Part shown: piece by piece, positions 21,651 to 33,349 of the stretch
Position numbering within the stretch: position 1 is the stretch's first letter
Layout: every line of letters starts with the position of its first letter
Program-made: the position numbers and the translations under genes
Notes under the pieces: model-generated
Told to the model about the DNA's origin: nothing
The model's database searches: none
Seen by the model: only the letters and a program-made list of their open reading frames with translations
Source of the DNA: Cristatella mucedo
Taxonomy: Eukaryota > Bryozoa > Phylactolaemata > Cristatellidae
Reading direction: 5' to 3'
DNA length: 64,000 nucleotides
Assembly (NCBI GenBank): GCA_009760855.2
Contig: WPIO01000169.1
Coordinates: 370,001 to 434,000 of the forward strand

Positions 21651-24140
21651 TGAATAATAATGATGATAATATTAATAATGATGCCCTTGATAATGCGCCC
21701 TCAGAGGACTCAATCTCTTTCTAGGCTCTCGAAATTTGCTGCAAAATAAACACGATCGAATGGTGAGGGGTATCCTGCTTGATAAACAGCATGAATAACA
21801 TGGTTAGGGGTGACGTGCACAGGGTCAGCATGCAAGAGTGGTTAGTGGCAGCATGCAACAGGGCCAGCACGCATAAGCGCACACACAACGAATTGCAGGG
21901 ACCTAATAAATGCTGCCTTAAATAGGTGTTTTTAATTTCCTTTTAAATGTGGACAAGTCAGGAGATGTCATGACGCAAGTCGGGAGTGAGTCCCAGGCTT
22001 TGAGAGCGTACGAACTAAATGCACGGTCTCCAAAAGATTTGAGGTTTTTTCGAGGTATAGGTAACAGTTAGATTCCGAAAAGCAGGTGGCACGATGCTTA
22101 TCCTGATGAAAGTACATCTGATAGGTAGGCTGGAGCCAAATAATGAAGACAGTTAAAAATGAGCGACAAAAACTTGAAGTCGATCCGTTGTCCGGCTGGT
22201 AGTCAGTGCAGGTCGGCGAGAAGAGGTGTGTTGTGGCAACTGGGACGCTCACGACAGACAAGCCTAGCTGCAGAGTTGTGCACCGGCTTTAAGCACCTGA
22301 GTGTGCAGGTGGGTAGACCAGCAAGCAATGAGTTACAGAAGTCAAGACGGGATGTCACAAATGCAAGGACCAACTTAGATGTGGTATCCCTAGCTAAACA
22401 AACCCAAATTTAAAAAATGTTACATAGCTGAAAGTAGGCAGACTTGATTGTGTGGAGCAGATGTGGTTGTCTAATGAAAGGTCACTTTGGAGCACCCACC
22501 AAGATTTCATGCAGGTACAACAGCAGATATGCTGGCGGAGCCAATTTTGAGCATCAGCCGTTCCAATTTCTTAAGCACACATAGTTTGCCCACAACAAGA
22601 AAGTTTTTTTATCATCATTCAATTTAAGAAAATTTGCTGCCATCCATGTGTTGATGTCATCAATACATGCAGCAAAAGAGTATAGAGAATTCGAGGTACT
22701 AAGACTGGGAGGTTCAAAACAAAGGTACAACCGAGTGTCATCCACATAGAAGTGAAAGTCTAGATTGTGCTTGGCAATCATATCGGCAAGAGGAAGAGTA
22801 TAAACCGCGAAAAGAACTGGACCTAGCACGGAGCCCTGAGGTACCCCATATTTCAGAGGACCTTGGATGATCTTTGTGCATTCACATCAATACTCTGGAG
22901 TCTCCCACTAAGGTAAGACCTCAACCATTGCAGAGCAGTGCCAGTGACGAACAGATGAGATGAGAAGTGCTCAAGAAGGACTTGGTGATCGATAGTACCA
23001 AAAGCTGCCGCAAGATCGAGAAAAACTAGCAGAGATACTCTACCCACATCTGAATTCCTAAGTAGGTTGTTGTACACCGAAGTAATGCCGACTCTGTGGT
23101 GTAATTAGCTCTACAGCCAGACTGGAGCTTACTAGCACGGTTTGAAGTTTCAATATATGAGTTCAGCTGGCCTGCTATGACTGGTTCCAGTGACTGTGAT
23201 AGGAACGGTAAAAGAGAGACTGGGCGGTAGTTGCTCAAGTTCTCTTGGTCTAGTGTCGCTTTCTTGAGTAGTGGCCTGAACTACAGCTTTTTTTGAAAGG
23301 TTCTGGGACATGACCTGAGGCAAAGGACATATTAATGATGTCAGTTATGCATGGCAGCCGCAGATCAATGCAACGTAGTAGCAGGATAGTAGGAATAGGG
23401 TCCAAAGGACATGCTTTCTTGAATTGGGGTAAGAGCTTCAGGACAAAGTCACAAGTGACCTGTTTGAATGTAGACATTGAGGTGCTGCAAGGAATCGAGG
23501 GAAATCACTCTAGGGAAGGATGCTGAATTGCAGGGATGGACTTCCCAATCTTGTCTATCTTCTGAGCAAAGAATGTAGAGAAGCGATCAGCTAGATCATC
23601 ACAGGGATCATCCGGTAAGGAGCTAACATGCCAGCGGTTGATCAGATGGCTGATTGTCGACATCAGCATTTTTGGATTGTGCATCTGTGATTCAACGATG
23701 TTTTTTATAGAAGCTAGAATTGGCCTTTGCTAGGATCGATTGGTACGATTTATAGCAGTCCTCTTATGCCTGTCGATGGGCATTCAGTCCCGATCTTTTG
23801 TATGCTTTTTCAAGCTTGCGCTTAGTAGACCCAGCTAGTCTAATGCCGTTTGAGCGAAGACGCAAAGTGTGCTTAGTCATAGGTGCAAATTTGTCACGCA
23901 TCCCAGCCAGTGTCCTGTTGTAGCAATCTAACAGTGATGACAGGTCAGATTGGGGATTGAGCAGCAAAGGCAAAGCAAAAATTCTCGAACGGACTGCGTT
24001 GACATCAAGAGTTTTGAGGTTTCGCGATCGCAGGAGATTTTAGATGAGAAGGAGGGTACACTTTGTAGACTAAGTGAGTGAGATCTGCATATTTTTAAAT
24101 AAGCAGAATTAAAAAAATTGGCTATGATAAAGTGCTGTTG
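21651..24140 (-). mobile_element. Family B LINE, longest copy (about 2.5 kb), minus strand
   Basis: From the (ATT)n tail at 21655 the minus strand continues through the 3' UTR, the C-terminal region, the YVDD box (FHFYVDDTRLYLCF, normally YADD), GPVLFAVYTLPLADMI, VFLDLAAAFGTIDHQVLLEH, MSNYRPVSLLPFLSQSLEPVIAGQLNSYI, LDPIPTILLLRCIDLRLPCITDIINMS, and an N-terminal segment with TKHTLRLRSNGIRLAGSTKRKLEKAYKRSG. The order is that of CR1/L2 ORF2. Endonuclease sequence is not reached. Many frameshifts: inactive. It is the best internal reference for the family. Confidence 0.9.
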
Positions 24141-24174
24141 CATGAGAAAATTTGGTCAAGTGCGTGACGTAATT

Positions 24175-24689
24175 TAATAATAATAATAATAATAATGCTT
24201 TTGATAAAGCGCCCTCAGAGAACTCGATCTCTTTCTAGGCGCTTTACATTTGCTGCAAGGGAAACGCGATTGAATGGGGAGTAATATCATGCTTGATAAA
24301 CGACATGAATAACATGGTTAGGGGTGACATGCGCAGGGTCAGCATGCAAGTTTGGTTACTGGCAGCATGCACACTGCCAGCACGAATAAGCACATCAAGA
24401 GCAAATCGAAGGGACCCACTAAATACTGTCCTAAATAGGTGTGTTTTTAATTTCTTTTTAAATGTGGTTAAGTAAGGGGATGTCGTGACGCAGGTCGGGA
24501 GTGAGTTCTAGGCTTTGAGAGCATACGAATTAAATGCACGGTCTCCAAAGGATTTGAGGTGTTTACGAGGTATTGGTAAACTGTTGGATTCCGAAAAGCG
24601 GGTGGTACGATGCTTAGCCTGGTGGGGGGAGTACATCTGGTAGGTATACTGAAGCCAAAGTATGAAGTGACCTAAAAGTGAGTGAAAAA
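24175..24689 (-). mobile_element. Family B LINE 3' end, minus strand
   Basis: (AAT)n tail at 24176-24196, 3' UTR with AGCATGCACACTGCCAGC, and the last coding segment (GDRAFNSYALKA). 5'-truncated at 24689, where unrelated coding-like sequence begins without a clear target duplication. Confidence 0.85.
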
Positions 24690-24842
24690 CCATTTGACAA
24701 GTTGACAAAACAGACTCTATCAAATGAAGTTCAATACAGAATTTACGGTGCATACTCGTATAAGCTTCCAAATGAAATTGCATCTGGAGTATCTTATGCG
24801 TCATTTAGTTGTATTACTATAGACGAAATGGAGTCACTTTAA
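24690..24842 (+). pseudogene. Partial Ig-like domain remnant cut by a LINE
   Basis: An open frame of 50 codons starting PFDKLTKQ and ending SYASFSCITIDEMESL then stop. The last 15 residues match the F-G strand pattern of the 19111 exon (TATLQCEVEVTDMFL): a hydrophobic residue two before Cys, alternating hydrophobics, acidic residue and Leu. Codon use is AT-rich like that exon. The 5' part is missing because the family B copy ends at 24689. No donor follows. It could be a broken Ig exon; the short length makes this tentative. Confidence 0.3.
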
Positions 24843-26569
24843 AATCTCGATTATCAAAGAATCACTAATGTCACATTGGAACGTCTATTTTCGACGCCGG
24901 AAGGTGGGATGTTTTCAGGAATGATTAAGACATGCTCGCTACAGAGCAATCGGTTGAAGGCTTCTGAGCGGACCTGCCGAAGCTACGGAAAACTCGACAG
25001 AAAGAAAGGCCTCGATTGGAGAGATGCAACCTACCTACGCTCGGCGGGAGAGAAACACCGCAATACTACAGGGAGAGAAACAATCTCCATGCCCCTTTAC
25101 ATGCCAACGCCCAGGGCTAGGAAATGTGCACCACTAGAAAGGGCTCGCAGCACTCATTACACAAATGCCTAAAATGTGAGGGAAGAATCTTCTCCTTACG
25201 TTAAAAGGCTAGGAAAAGTTACATTTTAATCAAAGAAGTTAGATTTCTGGCACTATCAATCCTCATGGGTTCTTAATTCTTCCTAGGCGAAGTCAGATAA
25301 GTGCACAAAAGAGCAAAACAGAGCACAAATGTCTGAAATCGTCAGTAAAGAACTAACGTGCACTCAATGCTACTCTCGAAGCGTGACGTTGTAGTCGGGT
25401 TGCTGTGCATGCCAATAAATGCTTTTACAACGATTTGGCTCGCGTTAAAAGATCAATTGCAGCGTACACCATGATCTTGTCTAAAAGCGTGCTCAATTCT
25501 AAGGAGAAAGTTCAAAATAAAAAAAAATGTAATGATTATGCAGCTTCGTGCTCGATGAATGCGGTATTCTTCAGCGGACATGTTCTACTGGCTGTTGATG
25601 TCGCATATAAATTTGACTTTCTCTCTTACGACTTTCAGGCAGAATCTCGATATACCGGGCTTTACCAACTTCGATTACTTTTACGTCGGCTCCGGGAACA
25701 AAGATGGCTGAAGAGATGGGCGACGGTAGGGCATGCTACTTTTTCATTCGCTCGTGTCTTTTTTCCTGCCTATAGCTTATGCTAATACGGCGGCTAAGTA
25801 CTATTGTGTTTTTGTTATGCTCATGGACCGTCCAGTAACGCTACTAGACAAGAAGTTGAGAGAAGAACTACCCTATTAGTGAGTGGGGTGACGTATCAGC
25901 CATTTTTACTGCTGTCAGTGCCCCAATGCAGTCCAATAGGCTCCGACAGCTGTCTCATCATCGGCCCCAAGAGGAGCGCTGCAGCAGTCGGTGGAAGCTC
26001 GCTCGTCATATCCTGCTAGCACTTCTTATTTACATTTCATATTCACAATTCCTATTTACATTTCGATTCCCTGTACGATTTTTGGTTTGCTGAGCGGGTA
26101 AAAACAAGCAAGCATTTTGTTGGTGAGCCGGCCCGGCGCGATGAGCGTGGCGGCGTGGGCGTGGCGACTTGGCAGCTTGCAGGCTGAACGCTGGCGGCAA
26201 GTGCGTCTCTACATGAGCATATCTCTGCCAGCTGCTTTTGCCGTGTCCTTTTTCTTATCGTTTCTTCTCAGGACCAGTTATAATAAGGCTTATAAATAGA
26301 TAAGTTAAAAATAAATTCTAATAGCGACTTCGCTTGCCAGATAAAAAACTGCTGTATAGGCTAGCCGCTTTTGATCAGGCTGTTATCTCTAGCCAGGCGA
26401 AGAGTGCTCCACGCGATCTTTTAGAAATTCCTATTTTAAACCGTGGTCAAAGTCTGATTGCTGGACGGTTTGCAGTCAGATACAGCTTCTGACAGGTGGT
26501 TGATGTGTACCTTTTGATTTGTCCACTCTTCTCAAAATTTGAATCAAAGTTTCTGTCGACTAGAATTTG
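24843..26569. other. Unique region without recognised gene
   Basis: Open frames at 24876-25172, 25405-25785 and 26117-26299 have no domains I recognise. Splice boundaries could not be supported. Confidence 0.3.
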
Positions 26570-26574
26570 AAAAT

Positions 26575-26835
26575 GTGCGGCAACCTCTCTATCACAGAGA
26601 GCTTCCTCTCTGGCGGACAGATCCTCTTATCTGGCAGACACAACTTTCTTTCTGGCAGACAGAGCCTCTTATCTGGCAGACACAGCCGACTCTCTGGCAG
26701 ACACAGCCGTCTCTCCTTATCTGACAGACACAGCTTCCTCTCTGGCAGACACAGCCGTCTCTCGGGCAGACGCAGCTATCTCTCTACCGGACGCTGCAGT
26801 CTCACTTCCGGAAGCTGCCGTTTCTGTGCCGGATG
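26575..26835 (-). repeat. 21-bp tandem repeats coding for a heptapeptide (minus strand)
   Basis: On the minus strand about twelve units of 21 bases follow one another, each reading close to E-T-A-V-S-A-R (variants ETAASGS, ETAASGR, EIAASAR, EEAVSVR, ESAVSAR). The five units nearest 26830 are open in one frame beginning with an ATG at 26849-26851. Further units contain TAA in place of GAG and one 6-base insertion. A seven-residue period with alternating charge would suit a coiled coil. It directly follows the open frame at 26860-27288. Confidence 0.8.
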
Positions 26836-26859
26836 CCTCTTCCTCGTTCATGGCCAATT

Positions 26860-27288
26860 CTAGGGCTCTGCCGCCACCTCTGCTGGTTCCACCGGCATCT
26901 CTGCTGGCTCTGCCTTCGTCACCCAGGGCACAGTTGGCGATTGCTGATGCCGCTTCCAGTTGCTCTTATCGGCCTCTTCAGTTTGACTAGCGTTTACCAA
27001 ATCTGTGCGCAACAGCCTTGCTTTTTCGGCCTCCACCTCCAGCTGCTTCTGCGCTATCGCCACCGCTTTCCTGGCACTATGCAAGTCCGACCGCCAAAGC
27101 CTCTCCTCACATTCAGGGCTTGCCAACAACTTCACAAGTGTTGCACGCAGCTGTGCGTACGGCATCATCTCCTGGCGTGGGCTACTCTGCCGCTTCTGCC
27201 GAAATAGCTTGCAGTTTGACATTCTCCAGCAGCGGGTACGCGATACCGCGCAGAACACAGAAGCAGACTCAAAGACGTTCATTCGCAC
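26860..27288 (-). pseudogene. Coiled-coil-like open frame of unknown type
   Basis: 142 codons. The C-terminal half is rich in Ala, Glu, Lys and Arg (SARKAVAIAQKQLEVEAEK) and probably helical; it ends in Pro-Ala-Glu-rich repeats (EPAEMPVEPAEVAAEP). The stop is 8 bases before the ATG of the heptapeptide-repeat frame, in another frame, so the two look like one coding region split by a frameshift. Composition is GC-richer than the surroundings. It might be the gag-like part of a retroelement or an exon of a structural gene; no zinc knuckle, protease or other marker supports either. Confidence 0.35.
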
Positions 27289-27469
27289 TGACGCAGCAGC
27301 TTGGGCCAGTACACGAGTACCCGTCCGGCGTCCTCGATCTCTCTCCCGTGTCTTTGGATGCCATTACTTATATACCATTGCCATAAATCCCAACAGTCCA
27401 TAAGCCAACGACAGTGTCGTAATCTCAAAACAGCCACAAAAATCACTAATAATTTGAATCACGCTTCCT

Positions 27470-27562
27470 TTACAGAATATGTAAAGTGCCTAAAAATATA
27501 TTAAGTTCTCCGAGGGCACCGTGCAAATGTATCATGATGATTATTAATATTATTAACAAACA
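27470..27562 (+). mobile_element. Family B LINE tail
   Basis: ATGTAAAGTGCCTAAAAATATATTAAGTTCTCCGAGGGCACCGTGCAAATG, then ATTATTAAT: the terminal stem and tail only. Confidence 0.7.
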
Positions 27563-27944
27563 ATCTTTATTCAACTGTAGTACCACTCACTGCGAGGAAG
27601 GAATTACCAATACATAACAATAAGTTATGCATCATGGTTAGGCAAGCATGCAAAAACACTCAAATATAATCGGTAGGTATCGACTAATGGCGACATCGCA
27701 CCTTATTGTAAGCAGGTCCTGTTTTGTGTAGCGTATCCGAGGACAGCTCATAAATAGTCACCGCACGGATAGAAGCGGAACACCAGAAGGTATCACAGAG
27801 AAATCAGGTGAAGGTCCCCACCACGCTAGGAGTCACCCGAGACCGCTCTCTATAGCTGCCGGTTGATCACATTATACACACTAAAGTTTTTACACCAAAT
27901 CACCAGGCCGGAAAAGGCTTGGCTTCTCCATACTTGGCTAAATT

Positions 27945-28512
27945 GCTGCATTCAGCTTAGTTGTTGTAATTCCATTTTGGCTGGGATACCAAAGAAAGCG
28001 ACTAGGCCACTGCAGCTGACTATGAATACGGCTGCAAGGCAAGTTTTCAAGTCCCAGAGGGTCGACCACGTGTCTCCTTTTCTAGCTGAACTGCTTCACC
28101 AGTTTCAGCCTTTTCGCGCCGTCAGGTACTGTGTGGAAAATAAATTAGCTGTTCCATTACTCCGTTTGAAGACCGTTAGTGACAGAAGCTTTAGCTCTTC
28201 AGGGCCGAGATTGTGGAACTCGCTTCCACAATTCTTAGGCAACGACAACTACTCTCCTGCTGCCGACTATGGCTCACCCTTTTCAGCGGTCCTGAGCTGC
28301 TACTTCCATGCTACTCACTACCCCAACTGTGCTCCTGACTCTGCTATGTTTCCCACTTTCTCTTTGTTGCGTGAGGCCAAGACGTTTGGCTACCGAATGC
28401 GTTCCGAAAGCCACTTTAGCTGTGAGTGCGCTATACAAACCTCTCCCGAGTAACACCCACATAGTCTCTATGGCTTGTAGAGTTACAGACAGAGATAAAA
28501 TTACATTAAATT
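27945..28512 (+). mobile_element. Family A LINE, C-terminal region and 3' end
   Basis: Encodes CNSILAGIPKKATRPLQLTMNTAARQVFKSQ, RYCVENKLAVPLLRLKTV, and DRSFSSSGPRLWNSLPQFLGN, followed by the 3' region to AGTTACAGACAGAGAT and ATTACATTAAATTAC. One long frame (196 codons) survives, but the element is 5'-truncated and internally deleted at its start. Confidence 0.85.
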
Positions 28513-28935
28513 ACCGGTTTCAGCCTCCACTTTTCCTCAGGTTCTCTAGGGACAATAAATTACCTCTGCTATTCCTCTGCTTACCGATAGTTGGCAACAG
28601 AAGCTTCTGCTCTGCAGGCAATAAACTGTCGAACTCTCTTTGCAGTTCTTACGCAGTGACAAATACAGTACTCCCCTGCTGCCGAATATGGCACATTCTT
28701 TCCAGCCGTCCTGAGCTACAAATTCCATGATACTCAATTGCTCAAGAAACCTCAATTGGTCTTATGACTCAGCTGCGATTTTCACTTTTTCTTTGTTGGG
28801 TGAAATGCTGTCTGTTGACTGTCGGCGAGCGTACCTAAGGCCGCTTAAGTTTTGTATGTGTTACACAAAACTCGTCAGTGTAAAACTCACATATTTGTTG
28901 GAGCTTTGTGGACTTGCAGACGGTGATGACATAGA
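28513..28935 (+). mobile_element. Family A LINE, older 3' copy in tandem
   Basis: A second, more diverged copy of the same 3' region (ACAATAAATTACCTCTGC, GGCAACAGAAGCTTCTGCTCTGCAGG, TGGTCTTATGACTCAGC) directly follows the preceding one in the same orientation, ending at TTGCAGACGGTGATGACAT. Confidence 0.7.
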
Positions 28936-29289
28936 AACGGTTATTGAAAACCGACACACAATCAGCACTCACGAATGTCTTCTTATTAAGTAGTACTTAA
29001 GAGGCTAGTCGAAGGAGTGTTTACCGTTTACATCTATGGTTTACATAAGGAGTCTCCGACTGATACACGCATACCTTCAAACATTGCAGCAGTGCATTGC
29101 AGCCAGTGATTCTTTGGCGAGAGAAGGACTGGAAAGAGCAAGAGGATTATTCGGTGATCATTTGTGTCTAATGCTGCCTAGAAATCAAGCTAAACGAGCA
29201 GAAACACTGTATCGAAGTCTGCACTGCTGAGAAGATTGTTACACACCTGAAGAGATACATGCTCTTGTCATTCCTGAGTTATTAGCTTT
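28936..29289. other. Spacer
   Basis: Nothing recognised. Confidence 0.3.
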
Positions 29290-30622
29290 ACAAACTTACT
29301 GAAACTTAACAGGTTGGTTTGAAATTTTGATGTACGAGTTTAACTGACCTGCCACTATTCGAGCTAGTGCACAGTATGTAATAGGAGGTGCTCGGTGAAG
29401 ACCTGGCGGAAGTTACTTAAGCTAGCCAGGTCTAGTATTGCCTTTTTAATGAGTGCTCTAAAGATAATCTTTTTGAGGGTGCAGGGCATGATCTGAAGTT
29501 AAGGACGTGTATGTTATCATGTATGTAAGTTATGCATGGAACCAGCAGGTCTTTAAATTTAGACGTAGGGTAGTAGGAACAGGTCTTACGGGGCTTGAGG
29601 AGGTTAGTGGATTAAACTATTCATCTTGCCGATGTGATTTTGATGTGATTGATCTTGTCGGATTCTCCCAACTCCCTTGCTGCATGTATTAATGACATCC
29701 GCGTATGAATGGCAGCAGACTATTTATAATTAAATGATGATAAAAAAAACTTACTAGTTATGTTCAGACCAAGTGTGATTCAGAAATTAGAAAGGCTAAC
29801 GCTCAAAATCGGCTCTGCCAGCATATCTCCTGTTGAATCTACACATAATCTAAGTGTCATCTTCCAAAGTGACCTTTCGTTAGGGGACCACACCAGTTCC
29901 ACAATCAAGTCTGCCTACTTTCAGCTACGCAGCATTGCTGAAATTCAGAATTCTTCAGACAGTGCTACCACGTCTAAGTTGGAAGATGCATTTGTGAATA
30001 CCGTCTTGGTTTGAGTAACTCATGGCTTGCTGGTCTACCGGCCTGGGGAGTGAGGCGCTTACAGCTGGTGCAATACTCGGTGGCTAGGCTTGTATGTCGT
30101 GACCTTAGCAGTTGTCACATCATACCAGTTCTCGCCGATCTGCACTGGCACCCAGTCAAGCAACGCATCGACTTTAAGGTTCTGTCACTTAATTTTCGGT
30201 TTCTTCATTCTTTGACTCCAGCCAACCTATGAGATCTACTCTCCAACCAGGCTAAGTATCGTACCACTCGCTTTTCGGAATCTAATTGCTTACCTATACC
30301 TCGTGCACATCTCAAATACTTTGGATACCGTGCAACAACAAATTCACTTATTTATCACATTGTTTAGTGGGTTAGTGTAATTCGACCTTCATGTGCTAAT
30401 GCGTGCTGACACTGTGCATGCTGCCACTAACCATGCTTCCATGCTGATTCTTTGCATGTCAACCCTAACCATATTATTCTTGTTGTATATTGAGCATGCT
30501 TCTACTAACCATTCAATCATCTTTCCTTTGCAGAAAATTTAAAACGCTTAGAAAGAGATTGGGTTCATTGAGAGTGCTTTATCAAGTTATAATTATTTTT
30601 ATTATTATTATTACAAGTGTTT
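29290..30622 (+). mobile_element. Family B LINE with inverted 5' part
   Basis: Bases 29290-29610 are on the minus strand and correspond to the upstream RT region (NYRPVSLLP and IINMS segments, by comparison with 23150-23420). Bases 29650-30622 are on the plus strand and begin at the downstream RT region (SNSLAACIDDI, LVMFRPSVIQKLERLTLKIGSASISPVES), continuing to the 3' UTR and (ATT)n tail. Inversion of the 5' portion with an intact 3' portion is the product expected of twin priming during target-primed reverse transcription. Confidence 0.75.
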
Positions 30623-30959
30623 CTTGGGAGCTGTTTGAAACCAATTATTCTATCACGCCCTAATGCAGGTGAAAAATTAAGAAAAATTCGACGCTTGCTA
30701 TGGACCTGCAGCTGGTGAACCTGGACTTGTTTCTTTTTATTCTGACTGTGCGCTAGCATTTTTCTACTTGCATTTGTGTATGCTCATTGCCTTAAGGTAG
30801 GGTTACTACGAGCTGAATTGAATAAAGACATTTAGGTACTTCCAGAAATTGAGAGTGAGATATGATAATTTTACGGTGAGCGAGAAATAATACAGTTGCT
30901 GTACTGTTACCCCAGGGATGGTTTCTCTGAGCTAACCTAGTCATTTGTTTCTGACCTGT

Positions 30960-31420
30960 TCAGCTGAAAAAGAAGCAGCCCAGGCACGCGATTTGCATGA
31001 TCACTAGAAGAATTGCTGTCATGGGAGCGCTTAAGGAACTGCTTGATGGGCGACAGCATTTCTTTGATTGTGCATCTGCGATTCGACGAAATTTTTCTTT
31101 ATCAAGTTAGATTTGGACTTTCCAGATATAAAATAGTACTATCTACCTTAGTTTATGCATGCATGTCGAAAGACAGTCTGTACTGATCTTGTCAATGCTC
31201 TCTCAAGGTCACCAGCTTAGTGGACATAGCTAGCCAGCGCTGACCGACGGGAAGAGTCCTTGCTCCAAGGTTACAGGATAGTGATCCAGACGTCTCGCAA
31301 TTAAGTAAGAGCTCAAGATTTCTCTCTTAGTTTGCTTAAGGTAGGGCTTTCTGAAACAAATTAATCAGTTTTCGAAGAAAGATTCCCTGTCATGGCTTGT
31401 CCGCGATGAATGCAGAATTT
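30960..31420 (-). mobile_element. Family B LINE, N-terminal ORF2 region, minus strand
   Basis: Matches the stretch 23620-23960 of the long copy (GATTGTGCATCTGCGATTCGACG, TCTTGTCAATGCTCTCTCAAGGTC...TTAGTGGACATAGCTAGC). It contains no tail, so it is an internal fragment, strongly diverged. Confidence 0.6.
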
Positions 31421-32482
31421 TAAAAACAGCTGTTCGATCAAGTTAGTGCCTACCTTCAATTGACTCCCTTCCAAAAATTGGTTTGTGGCTTTAACTAGAG
31501 GTAAAACGATCAACAGCGGGCTGAGGGCATGTCGCTGCATCAGGTAGCTACCGAAGCCCAGGGATGCACGTATAAAGTGGCCTTGCCCTAAAGAAAGGTC
31601 ACGCGGGCATATCTTTGGCTGCTGAAGGAGTGAATAAAGTTAGGACAGTTAAAGTCACGGAATCGCACCTACGCTGGCTAGTTGTCGGTTTAATTAAGCT
31701 TCACTGACAGAGATACTCCTCATGCGGTACAACTCACTTCATACAAAGTCACCCTACTCTCTCTAAGTGGCTTCTCAGTACAACTACTTTAATACACACT
31801 GCATAACCTCTGTAATGGCATCTGAACCTCATCCGTGATCCACGTGAACCTCATTCGATTCGCTCCAGGTGAACCTGAAGAGAACATAGGTCAATGGCGG
31901 AAACCCAAAAACAGCGCTCAATGTTAGCACCGTTCGCACAACGAAAGCACGCGGCTATAAGATAAGTTTTCAAGTAAATAATTTAATTTAATTACGTGCC
32001 TCGCTGTCTTCAAATCAATTAATACTATACCAAAAAGAAAACAAAATACTACATTGTACTCATGGTGCTAAAGAAATAATAGTACGAACAGTTTCGCCAT
32101 GCATTATTAATGCAAACTCTGAATCTGGTAAATATCAAGTCAGATTTGACAACGATGGAACGCCTTTTCAACTATCTTTCCTGTAGCGAAGCGAGTTGCA
32201 AGCTTGTTTAATCTAGGCAACAAGCTACGGCAAAAAGTATAAGATTTCAATCTTGCAACAATACAAAGTGAAGCTGAAATCTACGAATGCAAGTCAAAAT
32301 AATTTTAGCTCCCAAATTTATTCCTGCACTGGAATTCCATGCTATTTTCAACGATTTGGCTTCCCTCCTCTAGTAGCACCACTGATCACCTACCAAGAAA
32401 ACATATAAATTAGCAGAAAGCTAATAGATCGAAGCGCAAATCTGAGGTATAATTTGCGACTGCATAATAATTGGAGTCCCAG
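31421..32482. other. Unique spacer with one short coding-like frame
   Basis: The frame 31992-32186 (about 64 codons) contains ILHCTHGAKEIIVRTV and SESGKYQVRFDNDG, faintly like Ig strands, but has no splice sites and ends in a stop. Otherwise AT-rich. Confidence 0.3.
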
Positions 32483-33270
32483 GAATAATAATGATAATAA
32501 TGATAATGCATTTGATAAAGCGCCCTCAGAGAACTCGATCTCTCTCTAGGCGCTTTACGTTGGCTGCAAAGGGAAATGCAATTGAATGGTGAGTAATATC
32601 ATGCTTGATAAAAACATGAACAACATGGCTAGGGATGACATGCACAGGGTCAGCATGCAAATGTGGCTAGTGACAGCATGCACAGTGTCAGCACGCATAA
32701 GCACATCGAGGACGAGTCACAGGGACCCACTAAACGCTGTCCTAAATAAGTGTGTTTTTACGTTCTTTTTAAATGTGGTCAAGTCCAGGGGATGTTGTGA
32801 CGGAAGTAGGGAGTGAGTTCCAGGCTTTGAGGGCATAGGAACTAAATGCACGGTCTCCAAAGGATTTGAGGTTTGTACGACGCATTTGTAGACTGTTGGT
32901 GTCTGCAAAGCGGGTGGTACAATTCTTGGCCTGATGGGGTAGTATATCTGAGAGATAGGCTGGAGCCAAGGAATGAAGTGACCTAAGAGTGAACGCAAAA
33001 CCTTGAAGTCGATCCGTTGCTTGACTGGTAGCCAGTGCAGGTCGGCGAGAAGTGGTGTAATGTGGCAACTGCCACGCTCACGACAGACCAGCCTAGCTGC
33101 TGAGTTTAGCACCAGCTGCAATCGCCTGACCGCACATGCTGGTAGGCCAGTAAGCAGTGAGTTGCAGAAGTCGAGACGGGATGTCACGAATGCGTGCACC
33201 AACTTGGACGTGGTATCCTTATCTAAACAAGCCCGAATTTTAGCATTGTTATGAAGCTGAAAATGGGCAG
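32483..33270 (-). mobile_element. Family B LINE, well preserved 3' part, minus strand
   Basis: An (AAT)n tail is followed by the full 3' UTR and a C-terminal coding frame with AKIRACLDKDTTSKLVHAFVTSRLDFCNSLLTGLPACAVRRLQLV, LADLHWLPVKQRIDFKV and GDRAFSSYALKAWNSLPTSVTTSPGL. Nearly uninterrupted; among the younger family B copies. 5' end at about 33270. Confidence 0.9.
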
Positions 33271-33349
33271 ATAGAATAACTGTGACACAGCTGCCATTTA
33301 TGAAATAAATGTTAGAAAACTGCGGGCTTGATTCTAAATTATGCAGCAT

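Noticed and set aside
25405-25785. 126-codon open frame
   Set aside because: No domain, no coding bias I can point to, and no splice or promoter signal; likely chance.
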